Positions 38,071 to 45,492 of a DNA stretch of 64,000 bases are shown in pieces. How positions within the stretch are numbered: position 1 is the first letter of the stretch; each line of letters starts with the position of its first letter. A program made the position numbers and the translations under genes. Source of the DNA: Stictocephala bisonia. Its lineage: Eukaryota > Arthropoda > Insecta > Hemiptera > Membracidae. The stretch lies in assembly GCA_035578905.1 (NCBI GenBank), contig JAQJVL010002518.1, forward strand, positions 1 through 64,000, read 5' to 3'. The notes beneath the pieces are model-generated. The model saw only the letters and a list, made by a program, of their open reading frames with translations, made no database searches and had not been told where the DNA came from.

Positions 38071-41000
38071 TATATTTAGATATGTTTATTGCCATATTTA
38101 ATTTGTGTTGGAAGTTGTAACTGACAAAAGATAATCTCCTGCTCTATGTTAAGTGTATTAATTCTATTATAGGTTTAATGAAAGGAATACATCTTGTATT
38201 ACATTGTATAAACTGTGTTATGTTCAAATTTTGAGATGAATGTGGGAAGAAAATAAATTATTGTGAAACGAATAATATTCGTAGCTGAAAGCAGTGTTAA
38301 GTGTTAAGTCCCAGCCACGAGCGGATGTTAGCTCACTGGTTAGCCGTGTCAGTGTCACATAACCGCTAACACACAGCGCTGGTCGCGCATTCCTGCATAT
38401 ATGTCTGTACTATACTGGTTGCTTTAAGATTTTGAATTGGAAAATTTTCTGATAAATCATAGAAAATATATAAATGATAGGCACAGGATTTGTTTAGTTG
38501 GGTCATATAAGTTGAACTATGTTGTATGAACTGTAAACATGTATGTTTTGTGATACCACGCACGTAAAACCATTTTATTGAGCCAGTCGATCAATACTGC
38601 TTGACTTTGTTGAGAAAAGTGTAAGGGGGTAAGAGACTTTCTAATATGAATATGTGGGTATAATGTAGATCATACGATATTTTTTCCTGTCAAATTGTTG
38701 AACGGTCTTCTGACTAGGTTAGACAATAACACAGTTGTAGTGTAAAAGGTGGTAAAGTACGATAATTTTGATTCGTAAATTCACCGAACGGTTCCCTGTT
38801 CACATTGACGTTGATGTAAACTGTAAAACAATCACGAATCAACCAAAGTGAGGGAGAAACATGTTGGAAGACCTTTTCTAAACAAAATACGACGAATTTA
38901 GAGAGTCGGAAAATAATTTTTACTGAACCGAAGCCTTATCAAACTTCTAACCCACCCACCCACCTATACACATACAATGGTACAGACCCACCTGCTTACA
39001 CATACACATACAGTGGTATTGACCGACCCGCCCACCCATACACGAACAGTGGTACTGACCCACCCGCCCATCCATACATAGACAGTGGTATGCCACTGTA
39101 CGTGTATGGGCGGGCGAGTGGGTCAATACCACTCTACGTGTATGGGTGGGCGGGTGAGTCAATACCACTGTACGTGTATGGGTGGGTGGGTCAGTACCTC
39201 TGTACATGTGTGGGTGGGCGAGTGGATCTTTACCACTATGTGTACAGGTGGGCGGGTGGGTCAGTACCTCTATACGTGTATGGATGGGCGGGTGGGTCAG
39301 TACCTCTGTACGTGTATGGGTGGGTGGGTGGGTCAGTACCTCTATACGTGTATGGATGGGCGGGTGGGTCAGTACCTCTGTACTTGTATGGGTGGGCGGG
39401 TGGGTCAGTACCTCTGTATGTGTATGGGTGGGCGGGTGGGTCAGTACCTCTGTATGTGTCTGGTTTGCAGGTGGGTCAGTACCTCTGTACGTGTATATTA
39501 CAGAGGATGTAATTGTAAATAAAGAAAAATAATGTGAATAACTTAATACCCTTACTTACTTAGTATTGTAAGGTATTATGTTAGTTTTGTTATCATTAAT
39601 GTATTAAGTTGGGATTATCCTTGTGAAAATAATTCCGTATTTGGTGTGTATTAAGTAGTATAAGGGAACTATTGTCTGTAAATTGTGTAGCTGTAACTAC
39701 TACCCATGGTAGCAAACCCAGTTCTAAAGACAGTCCTAATTCCTAGTGGAGTGGCCGTATGGTGGAGTTCCCCGAGGAACGGCTGCCGTCGCGAGCTCGG
39801 TGCGGCGCGGCGTAGGACTTGGCGGAATTTGCTGACGTGAAGCAGCGCTCGGTTTGCAATGCAACGTTGCCGCATCTTGCAACTGGGGCCTTATAACTCA
39901 GTACAAGACTATGTTTTACTGACCATTTTTTTAAGAAATTATGCTCATGTAATGTTTCAAAATCCTTGTTTGTTAGCGTACCCATGAAATTATTTAAGAA
40001 ATTGTCTGTATGTAGAGAGCTTTAATGTATGTTTAATCCATCTTAAATATCCGTACTATAATAACATGTAATAGAACCATAGAAGTAACACTCTTGTATT
40101 CATGTAATTTTGCTGCTTGTGGTTTAGTAAGTAAGGATATCTTTATGTCATGTCAAATATTTATGTCATTGCATACATAAATACAATGTATTTATTTCAC
40201 TAAATTGTTGAAAATCCTTCTAGTGGCAACCACCTAGTACAGTCAGTATTATAGATAGCGTAGGCTCTGAATAGGTAAACTGGTATAAACTAAGTATGAA
40301 GAAACTGTTTATATTCTCATTGTTTTATGTTGTCAGTCAGTATGTTTTCTCCAGGTAAATAGCACTGGTAACTTCTAGGTGTAACCCCTTGACATGTAAC
40401 TAGCTAGGGCGTGCCATCCCATTACCAAAACCTCCCTCTCTCTCAACCTCCCGGGTCGCAAGAACATCCTGCCGTTGAGGAAGCAACAGCGGGGTAAACT
40501 TGGAGCATCCGTTGTCCCCCTGAAGTAAACCGTTGGGACAAGTAAGTCAGTGTTCCACGTCACTGGCCTGTGCCATTGCTCGAACTTTCCTTCACCCTGT
40601 CCAACCCTGTGAAGAGACGCCTGGGGACTTGTGTAATGTGTGGCCTGTGTTGGACTCTAAGTGTGAGTTCCCTAAGAAGAAGATACCTTGTTGATGAAAG
40701 ACTTTCTGCAACCCCCTGGATCAACTTCTAGGAGGGGGTGTGTGACGATGGGGCCCTTTTCCTTTCGTCTGCTGACCAGTAAGCCAGCGGAGGGGAGAAA
40801 TTGCTGAGACTGCGAGGCGCTTCAGCGTGAGGGCAGTCTGCGTGTGAAGAGTACGGAGAGAAGAGGTGTGAGCGAGCTGAGGATGTTTGGGTCGCGGAGG
40901 GTCCAAGAGGGGTGGTAGTAGGTGCCGGGAGGGTCCGTCAGCCAGGGCTTTATGTAGTAGGTGTGTACTTATTTGTCAGGGTACGGTTTTGTGGGTGGTT

Positions 41001-42753
41001 TGCCCGGTCTCGTGTTATAAGTTGCCTAGTTGTCTGCCAATTAAATTTTGATATATTGCTTACTCATAGTGAGTGTTGTGTCGTTTCTACCTACCCTCAC
41101 AGCTAAGCGAGGAAGTTACCCTGGGAAAGGCGTAACACTATTTTAATTACAAATGGTGACCCGTAAATTATTTACAACAAGAAAGTTTAGTGGGTGTGAT
41201 ATGAATATAATATTGATAATTTATTATAAATATTTACTAGCTGTTTAAATTAAACTATGTTTAAAGGAAATAATTGTTGGGTTTATACATTAGTAAGTTT
41301 CAACGCATCGTTAAAGCGAAGCCTCTGCATCATCGGTAACTTTAGATTTTTATAGCTACTACGTTTTTTAAATATATGCCACCAAACGTTTCCCATAAGA
41401 TTCAAGTTTGATGCATCTTTCCTATTTATATATTTTGATAAACTAAACGTGCTTGGTAACAAATCGTTTAATCCTTGTCAAAATACTCGATATCTTCACG
41501 CAAACGTTATTTAGGAATAATAATATTTTATTTCTTACTATTTGACTTCATTATATGGTATATTATTTTATTTGGCCTACTGTACAATGACATTAAAAAT
41601 AGTGTCCGATACAATTTAATACTAAACAAAATAAATCACAAAATATATTGCTTAGAAAATCTAAGACATTTCGTTATTTTCAAACAAATTATTTACTGTG
41701 TGTATCAGGCAATATTTATTACAAATCTTGTCAAATTACGTTTTGTTTTTTCGAGAGAAACGGATACCATAAGTTATAGATTTTTGTTTTTGTTATGACT
41801 GTAAAAAATGTTGTAAATAGACATAAAAAGAACAGTACATTTAAACGAATTGAACAGCTTATATTTGTAAAATTGTAATTTGTGATATTTCGTTGAAGGT
41901 GTCCCCACCTCTATTTATAGCAATAATCTCCAGATCCCTGAAGTAGGACTCTGCAGTCTACTTGGCTTTAAGCACATAAATTATTTGTATTGATCTCTTT
42001 TGAGGGCTATGGAAGTTGGTTAACAGTTTTTGAACTATAAAAAGAAATGCCATTTACAATGTTTGAATTAATTTTCAAGAAATATAAGTCAAAGTTTTTG
42101 AACATTTCATATCTGTGACATTCTTTAGTGCTTATAAACTGCAAACCATTTTAATTATTAAATGCTAATTTAAGTGCTAATTTCATGACAAGTTGTTGTC
42201 AGTTTTTAATCCGAGAATTGTAATGACTCCATATAATATGGTATATTTGCTTCTATTATTGTCAAAACTGTAGGCGTAATTTTTATTATTTTAATTTTTG
42301 TTGTAATTTTAATTGACAATGATTGTGTCATAAGCTAAACGTTCGCAGTTCAATCCCAATCAGAGTCATAGAACATTTTGAAATTCATCAGCTGTTAACC
42401 ACCAGCTGTTCATTTGTAATTTCGATATCAAGTAATGAGAATTTCTAAGGGCCTTAATTGACTAAATTCGTTCATTCACACTTATCAAACTCAGTCAACA
42501 TTCATATTCACCCAAACCATGGTGATCGGAATCTTGATAATAAATAAATAACTAAAGTGTAATAATTCGAAAGATTCATATAAAAAATTAGTCCACACCG
42601 TGAAATGTGAAAAAACTAAAATAGTTACCAAATTTCTAGTAAATAAATTACACCAACATTTATAATTTGTATTATTACACCATAGAAGGCTTAGTTAATC
42701 TAAACATGCCACTTACCGACAGCACAGAGCAGAATGATCAGGCGGGTGTTCAT
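16918..42753 (-). CDS. Secreted serine protease homologue, catalytically dead (six exons)
   Basis: The coding sequence is the join of 42753-42717, 29220-29096, 27597-27509, 26683-26443, 17586-17425 and 17088-16918. It is 825 nt long, encodes 274 residues and has no internal stop, and all five introns are GT-AG. Residues 1 to about 18 form a signal peptide rich in Leu and Ile. The trypsin fold follows, starting near IYDG in place of the usual IVGG; no Arg or Lys precedes it, so the normal activation cut is absent. The His region reads TIGDC (Asp80 for His), the Asp region DYAC keeps Asp124, and the Ser region GDLADA has Leu221 for Ser. The specificity position six residues before is Thr. The cysteine pairs expected for C42-C58, C168-C182 and C191-C220 are all present. 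The fold is therefore kept while catalysis must be lost. Such homologues act as cofactors or binding proteins in insect immunity, saliva or reproduction; which role applies here is unknown. Confidence 0.9.
17425..17586 (-). CDS. Serine protease homologue, exon 5
   Basis: The exon encodes residues 165-218 in phase 0 at both ends. The acceptor is ATTATTTTAG and the donor GTAAGA. It carries the cysteine pair around KKCEKIF and MACAY, and ends TLCT just before the missing serine motif. Intron 5 (17089-17424) is only 336 bp. Confidence 0.9.
18588..19225. repeat. 104-105 bp minisatellite, left part (about 6 copies)
   Basis: Monomer starts (CTGACAC) are at 18676 (first base changed), 18781, 18886, 18990, 19094 and 19199, giving periods of 104-105 bp. 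Each monomer contains AGACTATTGATAAGTGCGGG and ACCAGAACAGTACAAGGTGA. The array stops at ctgcatag, exactly where the non-LTR retrotransposon begins, and resumes at 25654 with ttgatatgtgcgg. Open frames through the array on both strands are by-products of the repeat. Confidence 0.93.
20391..20770 (+). pseudogene. Ulp1/SENP-like (C48) cysteine protease domain
   Basis: Ulp1 proteases cut ubiquitin-like modifiers such as SUMO from targets. The visible order is WVDDNVLNDYF (typical start WLxDxxIxxY), KYVFI before a loop, HWSL with the catalytic His (codon 20628-20630), then after a deletion the catalytic block NQQKNSFECGINVL, with the Gln (codon 20711-20713) and the catalytic Cys (codon 20732-20734) in the order Q-x(6)-C-G expected for the family. 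The segment that should carry the catalytic Asp lies in the deleted or shifted part after HWSL. In-frame stops at 20583 and 20625 show the copy is dead. Confidence 0.78.
21200..21715 (+). pseudogene. SGNH/GDSL esterase-like domain
   Basis: Block I is CDSQGR, with the nucleophile Ser at codon 21228-21230. Block II is probably the Gly of QPGAP. Block III is GGTNN (21393-21407), matching GxND. Block V is RHGLHLN near 21666, with the catalytic His. A single stop (21570) breaks the frame between blocks III and V. Lipolytic SGNH domains occur in ORF1 of CR1/L2-type elements, where they are thought to act on lipids or membranes. Confidence 0.78.
21915..22300 (+). pseudogene. Macro domain (ADP-ribose binding, OARD1-like)
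   Basis: The domain starts AFAHCISGD, matching the AHCxSxD start of OARD1/Poa1p-type macro domains. The ADP-ribose loop follows as MSAGVALTFRKVFG (family: GAGIAxxFkxxFG), then VYGLVTK and KP (family: YxLiTK, KP), then after a shift near 22195 PMGCV in the place of the P-IGCG loop, and VSVAVHD as the last strand. Glycine and alanine replace parts of the loop, so binding in the ancestor is likely but hydrolysis is uncertain. One stop (22158) and one shift show that it is dead. Confidence 0.72.
22640..25510 (+). pseudogene. Retrotransposon second frame: AP endonuclease and reverse transcriptase
   Basis: The AP endonuclease (about 22640-23390) shows HLNVQSVR, NEHWL with the metal-binding Glu, GGSL, ILGDFNV, CIDNVITN and ADHDLL. 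It has a stop at 23018. An 11-codon stretch is duplicated in tandem at 23212-23277. The reverse transcriptase (about 23860-25510) shows LVDLSKAFD, GVPQRS, LYADDTT (about 24721) and a thumb region. It is open from 24094 to 25146, then broken before the C-terminal part ends near 25510. Function in the ancestor: target-primed reverse transcription of its own RNA. The copy is not functional. Confidence 0.9.
25654..26268. repeat. 104-105 bp minisatellite, right part (about 6 diverged copies)
   Basis: This continues the array broken by the retrotransposon. Copies carry the same landmarks (ATTGATATGTGCGG, CATGTCAGACAGAGTAAGG, ACAGTACAAGGTGA) but are more diverged than the left part and include shortened units. 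It ends about 175 bp before exon 4 of the host gene. Confidence 0.9.
26443..26683 (-). CDS. Serine protease homologue, exon 4
   Basis: The exon encodes residues 85-164 plus the last base of codon 84. The acceptor is TTCTTTTGCAG and the donor GTAAGT. It contains DYACIKV, which keeps the buried catalytic Asp (residue 124), and ends with AGWGST, the conserved Gly-Trp-Gly of trypsin folds. Confidence 0.92.
27509..27597 (-). CDS. Serine protease homologue, exon 3
   Basis: The exon encodes residues 55-83 and two bases of codon 84. The acceptor is CACTTGTTTAAG and the donor GTAAGC. It holds FYCEATIVSESWVVTIGDC: both cysteines of the first disulphide are kept, but the residue before the second cysteine is Asp, not the catalytic His. 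Confidence 0.92.
27785..28203 (-). mobile_element. LINE 3' fragment (reverse transcriptase C-terminus)
   Basis: On the minus strand an open stretch (28199-27959) reads HTYNTRARDLHR, then GPKLFNNLP and KFKKKLKNYL before TAA. This is the end of jockey/CR1-type reverse transcriptases. The 3' untranslated part ends in AATAAAGAATTTGAATTTG, a short-repeat tail. The 5' end is truncated. It sits in intron 2 in the same orientation as the host gene. Confidence 0.8.
28253..28287. repeat. Perfect 15-bp inverted repeat
   Basis: The arms TATATTGTTGATAAT (28253-28267) and ATTATCAACAATATA (28273-28287) flank a 5-base loop. The structure lies close to the 5' end of the neighbouring LINE fragment. Confidence 0.85.
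29096..29220 (-). CDS. Serine protease homologue, exon 2
   Basis: The exon encodes residues 13 (split) to 54. The acceptor is CTCTTTTTTACAG and the donor GTAAGG. It completes the signal peptide (VSGAHCS), then a Ser/Thr-rich pro-region, then IYDG at the place where active trypsins have IVGG. The basic residue needed for zymogen cleavage is missing. Confidence 0.9.
29391..29784 (+). repeat. 5' long terminal repeat
   Basis: The repeat starts TGTGACGATG and ends GCGTAACA. It is 394 bp against 397 bp for the 3' copy (40741-41137). By hand count the two differ by about 20 substitutions and one 3-bp indel, roughly 5 percent. The flanking CTAT at 29387-29390 is repeated after the 3' copy (41138-41141) as a 4-bp target-site duplication. 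Confidence 0.95.
29785..30783 (+). other. Retrotransposon leader
   Basis: This is the untranslated region between the 5' LTR and gag, of about 1 kb. It begins with the likely primer binding site (TGGTGGAGGC near 29790; the tRNA was not identified). An (AT)n run at 29962-29998 passes directly into a (GT)n run at 29999-30034. No frame of interest was seen. Confidence 0.75.
30784..31978 (+). pseudogene. LTR element gag (capsid and CCHC zinc knuckle)
   Basis: The first frame (30784-31794) has an acidic N-terminal part, then a capsid-type segment from about residue 95 with KFRGVFEDNVEDYL and ALKWFKNL, typical of Ty3/gypsy gag. The zinc knuckle CYNCNRVGHYAVAC (codons 31898-31939, C-x2-C-x4-H-x4-C) follows an arginine-rich stretch but is in a different frame (31742-31978), so a shift separates it from the capsid. 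It is unclear whether that shift is decay or a programmed one. Confidence 0.85.
32014..35691 (+). pseudogene. LTR element pol (protease, RT, RNase H, integrase)
   Basis: The aspartic protease active site is DTGA (32254-32265). The reverse transcriptase starts with the RPSKSAYASPVVLV and FCVDYRKLN motifs. The frame stops at 33424 and again at 33490, and shifts near 33590, where the metal-binding YxDD box is damaged. RNase H remnants are at 33897-34094 (HCDASD) and 34162-34330. Integrase has an HHCC finger (ECHDSP, GGHLGF, CADC), with a stop at 34723, then catalytic D (VDVFGP), D (LMDRGRNF) and E (LVEHF), with a stop at 35128 before the last. A GPY-type C-terminal module (WHGPYLVV) ends the frame at 35691. 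Confidence 0.93.
36119..37307 (+). pseudogene. Env-like third frame, heavily broken (probable)
   Basis: After pol comes a short frame (36119-36235) with a hydrophobic N-terminus like a signal peptide, then a frame with several cysteines (36434-36691), then one with a strong membrane segment about 20 residues long (around 36960-37020) and a further hydrophobic and basic tail up to 37307. The order signal, cysteine-rich ectodomain and C-terminal anchor is that of env in insect errantivirus-like elements. Sequence similarity to a known envelope was not established by eye. Stops and at least two frame changes make it non-coding now. Confidence 0.45.
38312..38390 (+). ncRNA. Possible tRNA-derived (SINE-like) segment
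   Basis: TTAGCTCACTGGTTA resembles a pol III A box, and about 45 bp later CTGGTCGCGCATTCC resembles a degenerate B box. No cloverleaf could be drawn with confidence, and no tail was identified. Confidence 0.3.
38948..39512. repeat. Inverted 36-bp G-rich minisatellite
   Basis: The unit (+ strand, right side) combines GGGTGGGCGGGTGGGT with CAGTACCTCTGTACGTGTAT. To the left of about 39090 the units run in the opposite orientation (38948-39088). To the right they run forward (39093-39512). The centre CAGTGG-TATG-CCACTG (39083-39098) joins the two halves head to head. The 36-bp unit lacks stops in three frames, so long open frames with a 12-residue period appear on the right side; these are not taken as genes. 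A degenerate pair of units lies at 51449-51505. Confidence 0.93.
40730..40740 (+). other. Polypurine tract
   Basis: AGGAGGGGGTG lies immediately before the 3' LTR, in the place where plus-strand synthesis is primed in LTR elements. Confidence 0.8.
40741..41137 (+). repeat. 3' long terminal repeat
   Basis: It starts TGTGACGATG and ends GCGTAACA, followed by CTAT (target duplication). It has a 3-bp TAG insertion relative to the 5' copy. Confidence 0.95.
41138..42716. other. Promoter-proximal part of intron 1
   Basis: AT-rich sequence between the 3' LTR and the exon 1 donor. One plus-strand open frame (41475-41798) is low-complexity and unsupported. No other structure was seen apart from a B-box-like AGTTCAATCCC near 42350. 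Confidence 0.5.
42717..42753 (-). CDS. Serine protease homologue, exon 1 (start)
   Basis: The exon is 37 bases: ATG plus twelve codons' worth of the signal peptide (MNTRLIILLCAV) and one base of the next codon. The donor is GTAAGT. The start is the first ATG after the predicted initiator and gives a good signal peptide. Confidence 0.88.
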
Positions 42754-42761
42754 GGCTGGCC

Positions 42762-42797
42762 ACTGATCATGGGTGGCTGTATTTTAGTTTATATATA
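42762..42797 (-). promoter_or_regulatory. Core promoter of the serine protease homologue gene
   Basis: TATATATAA on the minus strand (42797-42789) lies about 31 bp before TCAGT (42766-42762), the arthropod initiator consensus. Transcription starting at its A would leave a 5' leader of only about 11 bases before the ATG at 42753. Confidence 0.7.
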
Positions 42798-43345
42798 ACT
42801 CAGTATTTTGACAACACAATGACCCTCCTCGAATATGTCAATCATTGCAAGATAAAGATAACTAAAACAAAGCAAGTGTTTGTCAATCGACGTAATTATA
42901 TTTTTGGGAATTCAAGAGTTCTCTTAAAGTCATGTATGTTGTTATATGTTTTATTATTGGTATTTTCATACATGTACAAGATAATAGTTAGTTTTTTTTA
43001 ATTTAATTATCAATCTAGTGACAAGGTTATCACACTGTTTATATGTTTTTGTAGCTGTTACTATCGTATCGCTAAGAATGCTACTGTACTGAGTAGGTGA
43101 AAACAGCCGGTTACATTGAAAATAGTGTGAATAGCTCCTTGACATGATTTTTACAAAAAAATGAGCATTCTAGCGATATATGATTCAACTTTATTCACAA
43201 ACAAATGACATTTTCGAATAAAAAGTTGTATGGTGATAAAATATGTAAATTATTCCTTTTCATGATCTTTTCGATTATTTTCTCTATCGTCTCGTTTACC
43301 ACTGTTGATAGTGTACCAAGGTTTCATCATTTTACATGAAACCTT

Positions 43346-43540
43346 TACCACTGTTGATAGTGTACATCATTTTACATGGAACGTTTATGAAGTTTATGAA
43401 TACTTTTATGTAATCTCATTACATAAATACTATGTAAAGAGAATCACAAAATATTTATCGTTATAGCAAATACATTTTAAAATAACTTAAAACTACACCT
43501 TGCTTTGAATATATCAGTAGGTTCTTAGATAATGTGTTTG
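43346..43540 (+). repeat. Left copy of about 195-bp direct repeat flanking a LINE
   Basis: It begins TACCACTGTTGATAGTGTAC and runs to AATGTGTTTG. The right copy is at 44676-44867. They differ by several substitutions and a 4-bp indel (TAGG). An extra partial copy of the first 20 bp lies at about 43298. Confidence 0.9.
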
Positions 43541-44590
43541 GGGAGGCTCGGGCGGCGGCTTACAGGCTTCAACTAACTAGCCATTGGAGGGGGTCCTGTA
43601 CAGGTCACTCCTCAGTGGCCAATCTAGTAAACGATGAGGTACTCTCAATGAAGTCTGACTTCATTGGGACTAAGTACCTTTTCACCAGACCCTATACTGT
43701 GGATTTCAGGTTGAGGGAGTACTGGGACGGTGTTGGTAGCCCGGTTTCTTCTCATGACCGAATTGTATGGTTTACAGACGGGTCAAGAATGGGCAACAAA
43801 GCTGGATTTGGTGTCTATACTGGCGACCCTAGGACGAACGCTAGCGTGAGCCTGGGAGCGTATGGCACCGTTTTCCAAGCTGAAGTCGCCGCAATCCTTC
43901 AATGTGCCGCTCAGGCGGTCGAGAGAGGGGTTTGCGGGAAACATATCCACATCCTCTCAGACAGTCAGGCGGCCTTAGGGGCTCTTGACGCCTGGAAGGT
44001 TTCGTCTGGTATAGTCTGGGAATGTGTGGAGTCCCTCAGCATCCTGAGTTCAAGAAATCAGGTCTTGCTGGAATGGATCCCAGGACATAGGGGATTAGAA
44101 GGCAACGAGCAGGCCGATGCCTTGGCTAGGGAGGGTGCTCTTAAGCCCTTCATTGGTCCTGAGCCGGCCTGCGGCGTTTCGACTGCAGCTGTCAAAACAG
44201 CAATCAAAAACTGGGTCAGCACCAAACATCTGGAAAGATGGCGGCGGTTCCTAGGGCAAAGACTCGGCAAGGTTCTTGTCAGAAATCCTTCCCAGAAGTT
44301 AACAAATTCACTTCTTGGGTTGAGTAAATCACACGTCACGCTAGTGGTGGGACTCATCACTGGTCATGGCAAATTCCGGAGGCATCTAAGAACAGTGGGA
44401 CGGCGGATCCCATCTGTCGCCTCTGTGGGGAGGACGAAGAGTCGGCAGAACACATTGTCCTGGAGTGTGAGGCCCTTGGTGCCAGGAGAAGAGCACTTTT
44501 TGAAGGCTAACCTCTGGGACAGTCGGAAATTACTAATCCAGTGAAGAAGCTCCTTGACCTGGTCAAGGATTGCCAGCTTTACGACGACTA
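43541..44590 (+). pseudogene. LINE ORF2 C-terminal part: RNase H and zinc finger
   Basis: RNase H residues are all visible: FTDGSR (D), EVAAI (E), SDSQAAL (D) and GHRGLEGNEQADALA (H and last D). The C-terminal finger of such proteins, with the pattern C-x2-C-x8-H-x4-C, is readable near 44410-44475 but in another frame, so a shift lies near 44400. The endonuclease and reverse transcriptase parts are absent because of 5' truncation. The frame 43534-44544 is otherwise open, suggesting a fairly recent insertion compared with other relics here. Confidence 0.85.
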
Positions 44591-44675
44591 GGCACCGGGA
44601 TTGGCACAAAAAGCCTCAGGCTTCGTTGCAAGGGTTGGCTGGACCAACTGCATATCCTGATACTAACTAACTAAC
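43541..44675 (+). mobile_element. 5'-truncated LINE with RNase H
   Basis: The element begins abruptly within coding sequence and ends in a tail of (CTAA)n (44661-44675). It has markedly higher G+C than its surroundings. The presence of RNase H and a C-terminal cysteine finger points to the I/R1/Loa-like group of non-LTR elements. It lies directly between the two 190-bp direct repeats. Confidence 0.85.
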
Positions 44676-44867
44676 TACCACTGTTGATAGTTTACATCAT
44701 TTTACATGGAAAGTTTATGAAGATTACGAATACTTTTATGTAATATCATTACATAAATACTATGTAAAGAGAATCGAAAAATATTTATCGTTATAGCAAA
44801 TACATTTTAAAATAACTTAAAACTACACCTTGCTTTGAATATATCAGTTCTTGGATAAAGTGTATTG
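44676..44867 (+). repeat. Right copy of about 192-bp direct repeat flanking a LINE
   Basis: It begins TACCACTGTTGATAGTTTAC directly after the (CTAA)n tail and ends around GTGTATTG. See the left copy at 43346-43540. Confidence 0.9.
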
Positions 44868-44984
44868 ACTTTTATTTAAAAGCAACGAATTGTGTTTGTA
44901 TTTTCTACTAATGCTATTATAAGCTATGATAGTGCTATATATTTTATCATATATAATTTTATCCATTACCATAAACAGGGCAGT

Positions 44985-45315
44985 GGTCTACGAACACTTA
45001 CCCTCACAGATTGGTGTTCCTATGATTAACAGACTCCCAGAATGTATTAAAAATGCCACAACGCCCAAAGCGTTTAAGAACCGTCTCAAAAAATGTTTGG
45101 CCAAACTGGCATTTTATAGCGTAAACGAGTTTTTTGCATATAATTGGGAAGCCACTGAATTTTAAAATTGACACTGGAAGACATTGTGGAGGAATAATTG
45201 GCGAATTAATGGGAATTTGGGTGCGCGAAAAAATGTATGTTTCAAAGCAACTTTTGAATATTTAAAATCAACATAACAAATAAATAAGTATAATAAATGG
45301 TATTATTATTATAAT
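44985..45315 (+). mobile_element. LINE 3' fragment (reverse transcriptase C-terminus)
   Basis: The frame ending at 45165 reads GVPMINRLPECIK, then FKNRLKKCL and FYSVNEFF. This is the common end of CR1/L2-type reverse transcriptases (GxxxFNxLPxxIK, FKxRLKxxL). It is followed by a short 3' region with a TTATTATTATAATT tail. The 5' end is truncated. Confidence 0.65.
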
Positions 45316-45329
45316 TAAACCAAATGAAG

Positions 45330-45492
45330 AGCCAGTATCCGAACGGTCTGAGACGTCAGGACTATGGACACGACTTAGATATAGCGCAGGTTAGAAACCT
45401 GGCCCAGAATGTTTGTTCATTACTAATATTTACCTTTTTCCATACTAATTCTCCCTCTTACTCGATCTCACGTATATATCAATAGTTTATGG
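45330..45492 (+). mobile_element. tRNA-derived SINE, copy B
   Basis: The head AGCCAGTATCCGAACGGTCT and the B-box-like GGTTAGAAACC give a tRNA-Leu-like layout. The body contains TTCTCCCTCTTACTCGAT and TATATCAATAGTTTATGGCA, the same landmarks as SINE copy A and the intron 4 minisatellite (inverse orientation). Confidence 0.5.

Larger units (their letters stand above)
37308..40729 (+). other. Long non-coding 3' stretch of the LTR element
   Basis: This is 3.4 kb between the env relic and the purine tract, unusually long. It contains an (AT)n run (38018-38068), a tRNA-like segment (38312-38390), the inverted G-rich minisatellite (38948-39512) and a G+C-rich block (39745-39890). No open frame with a recognisable domain was seen. 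Confidence 0.7.
29391..41137 (+). mobile_element. Ty3/gypsy-type LTR retrotransposon, 11.75 kb, dead
   Basis: It has two LTRs with a 4-bp CTAT target duplication, a primer-site-like TGGTGGAGGC a few bases after the 5' LTR, gag, pol in the order protease, reverse transcriptase, RNase H, integrase, a broken env-like frame, a 3.4 kb non-coding stretch and a purine tract GGAGGGGGTG before the 3' LTR. It lies in intron 1, antisense to the host gene, with its 5' LTR 170 bp from exon 2. Two microsatellites and a G-rich minisatellite have grown inside it. The pol order and the GPY-type end of integrase place it in Metaviridae. Stops and shifts throughout pol make it inactive. Confidence 0.95.

Noticed and set aside
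39085..39522. Three overlapping plus-strand open frames of 116-145 codons with 12-residue repeats
   Set aside because: They arise because the 36-bp satellite unit has a length divisible by three and lacks stop codons; the same holds for the minus-strand frame at 38947-39207. There is no sign of a gene.
41475..41798. 107-codon frame in intron 1
   Set aside because: Low-complexity, rich in Phe, Ile, Tyr and Lys as expected from AT-rich DNA, with no domain.
45330..45410. A functional tRNA gene
   Set aside because: Pol III box-like motifs are present but stems do not pair well and a SINE body follows directly.
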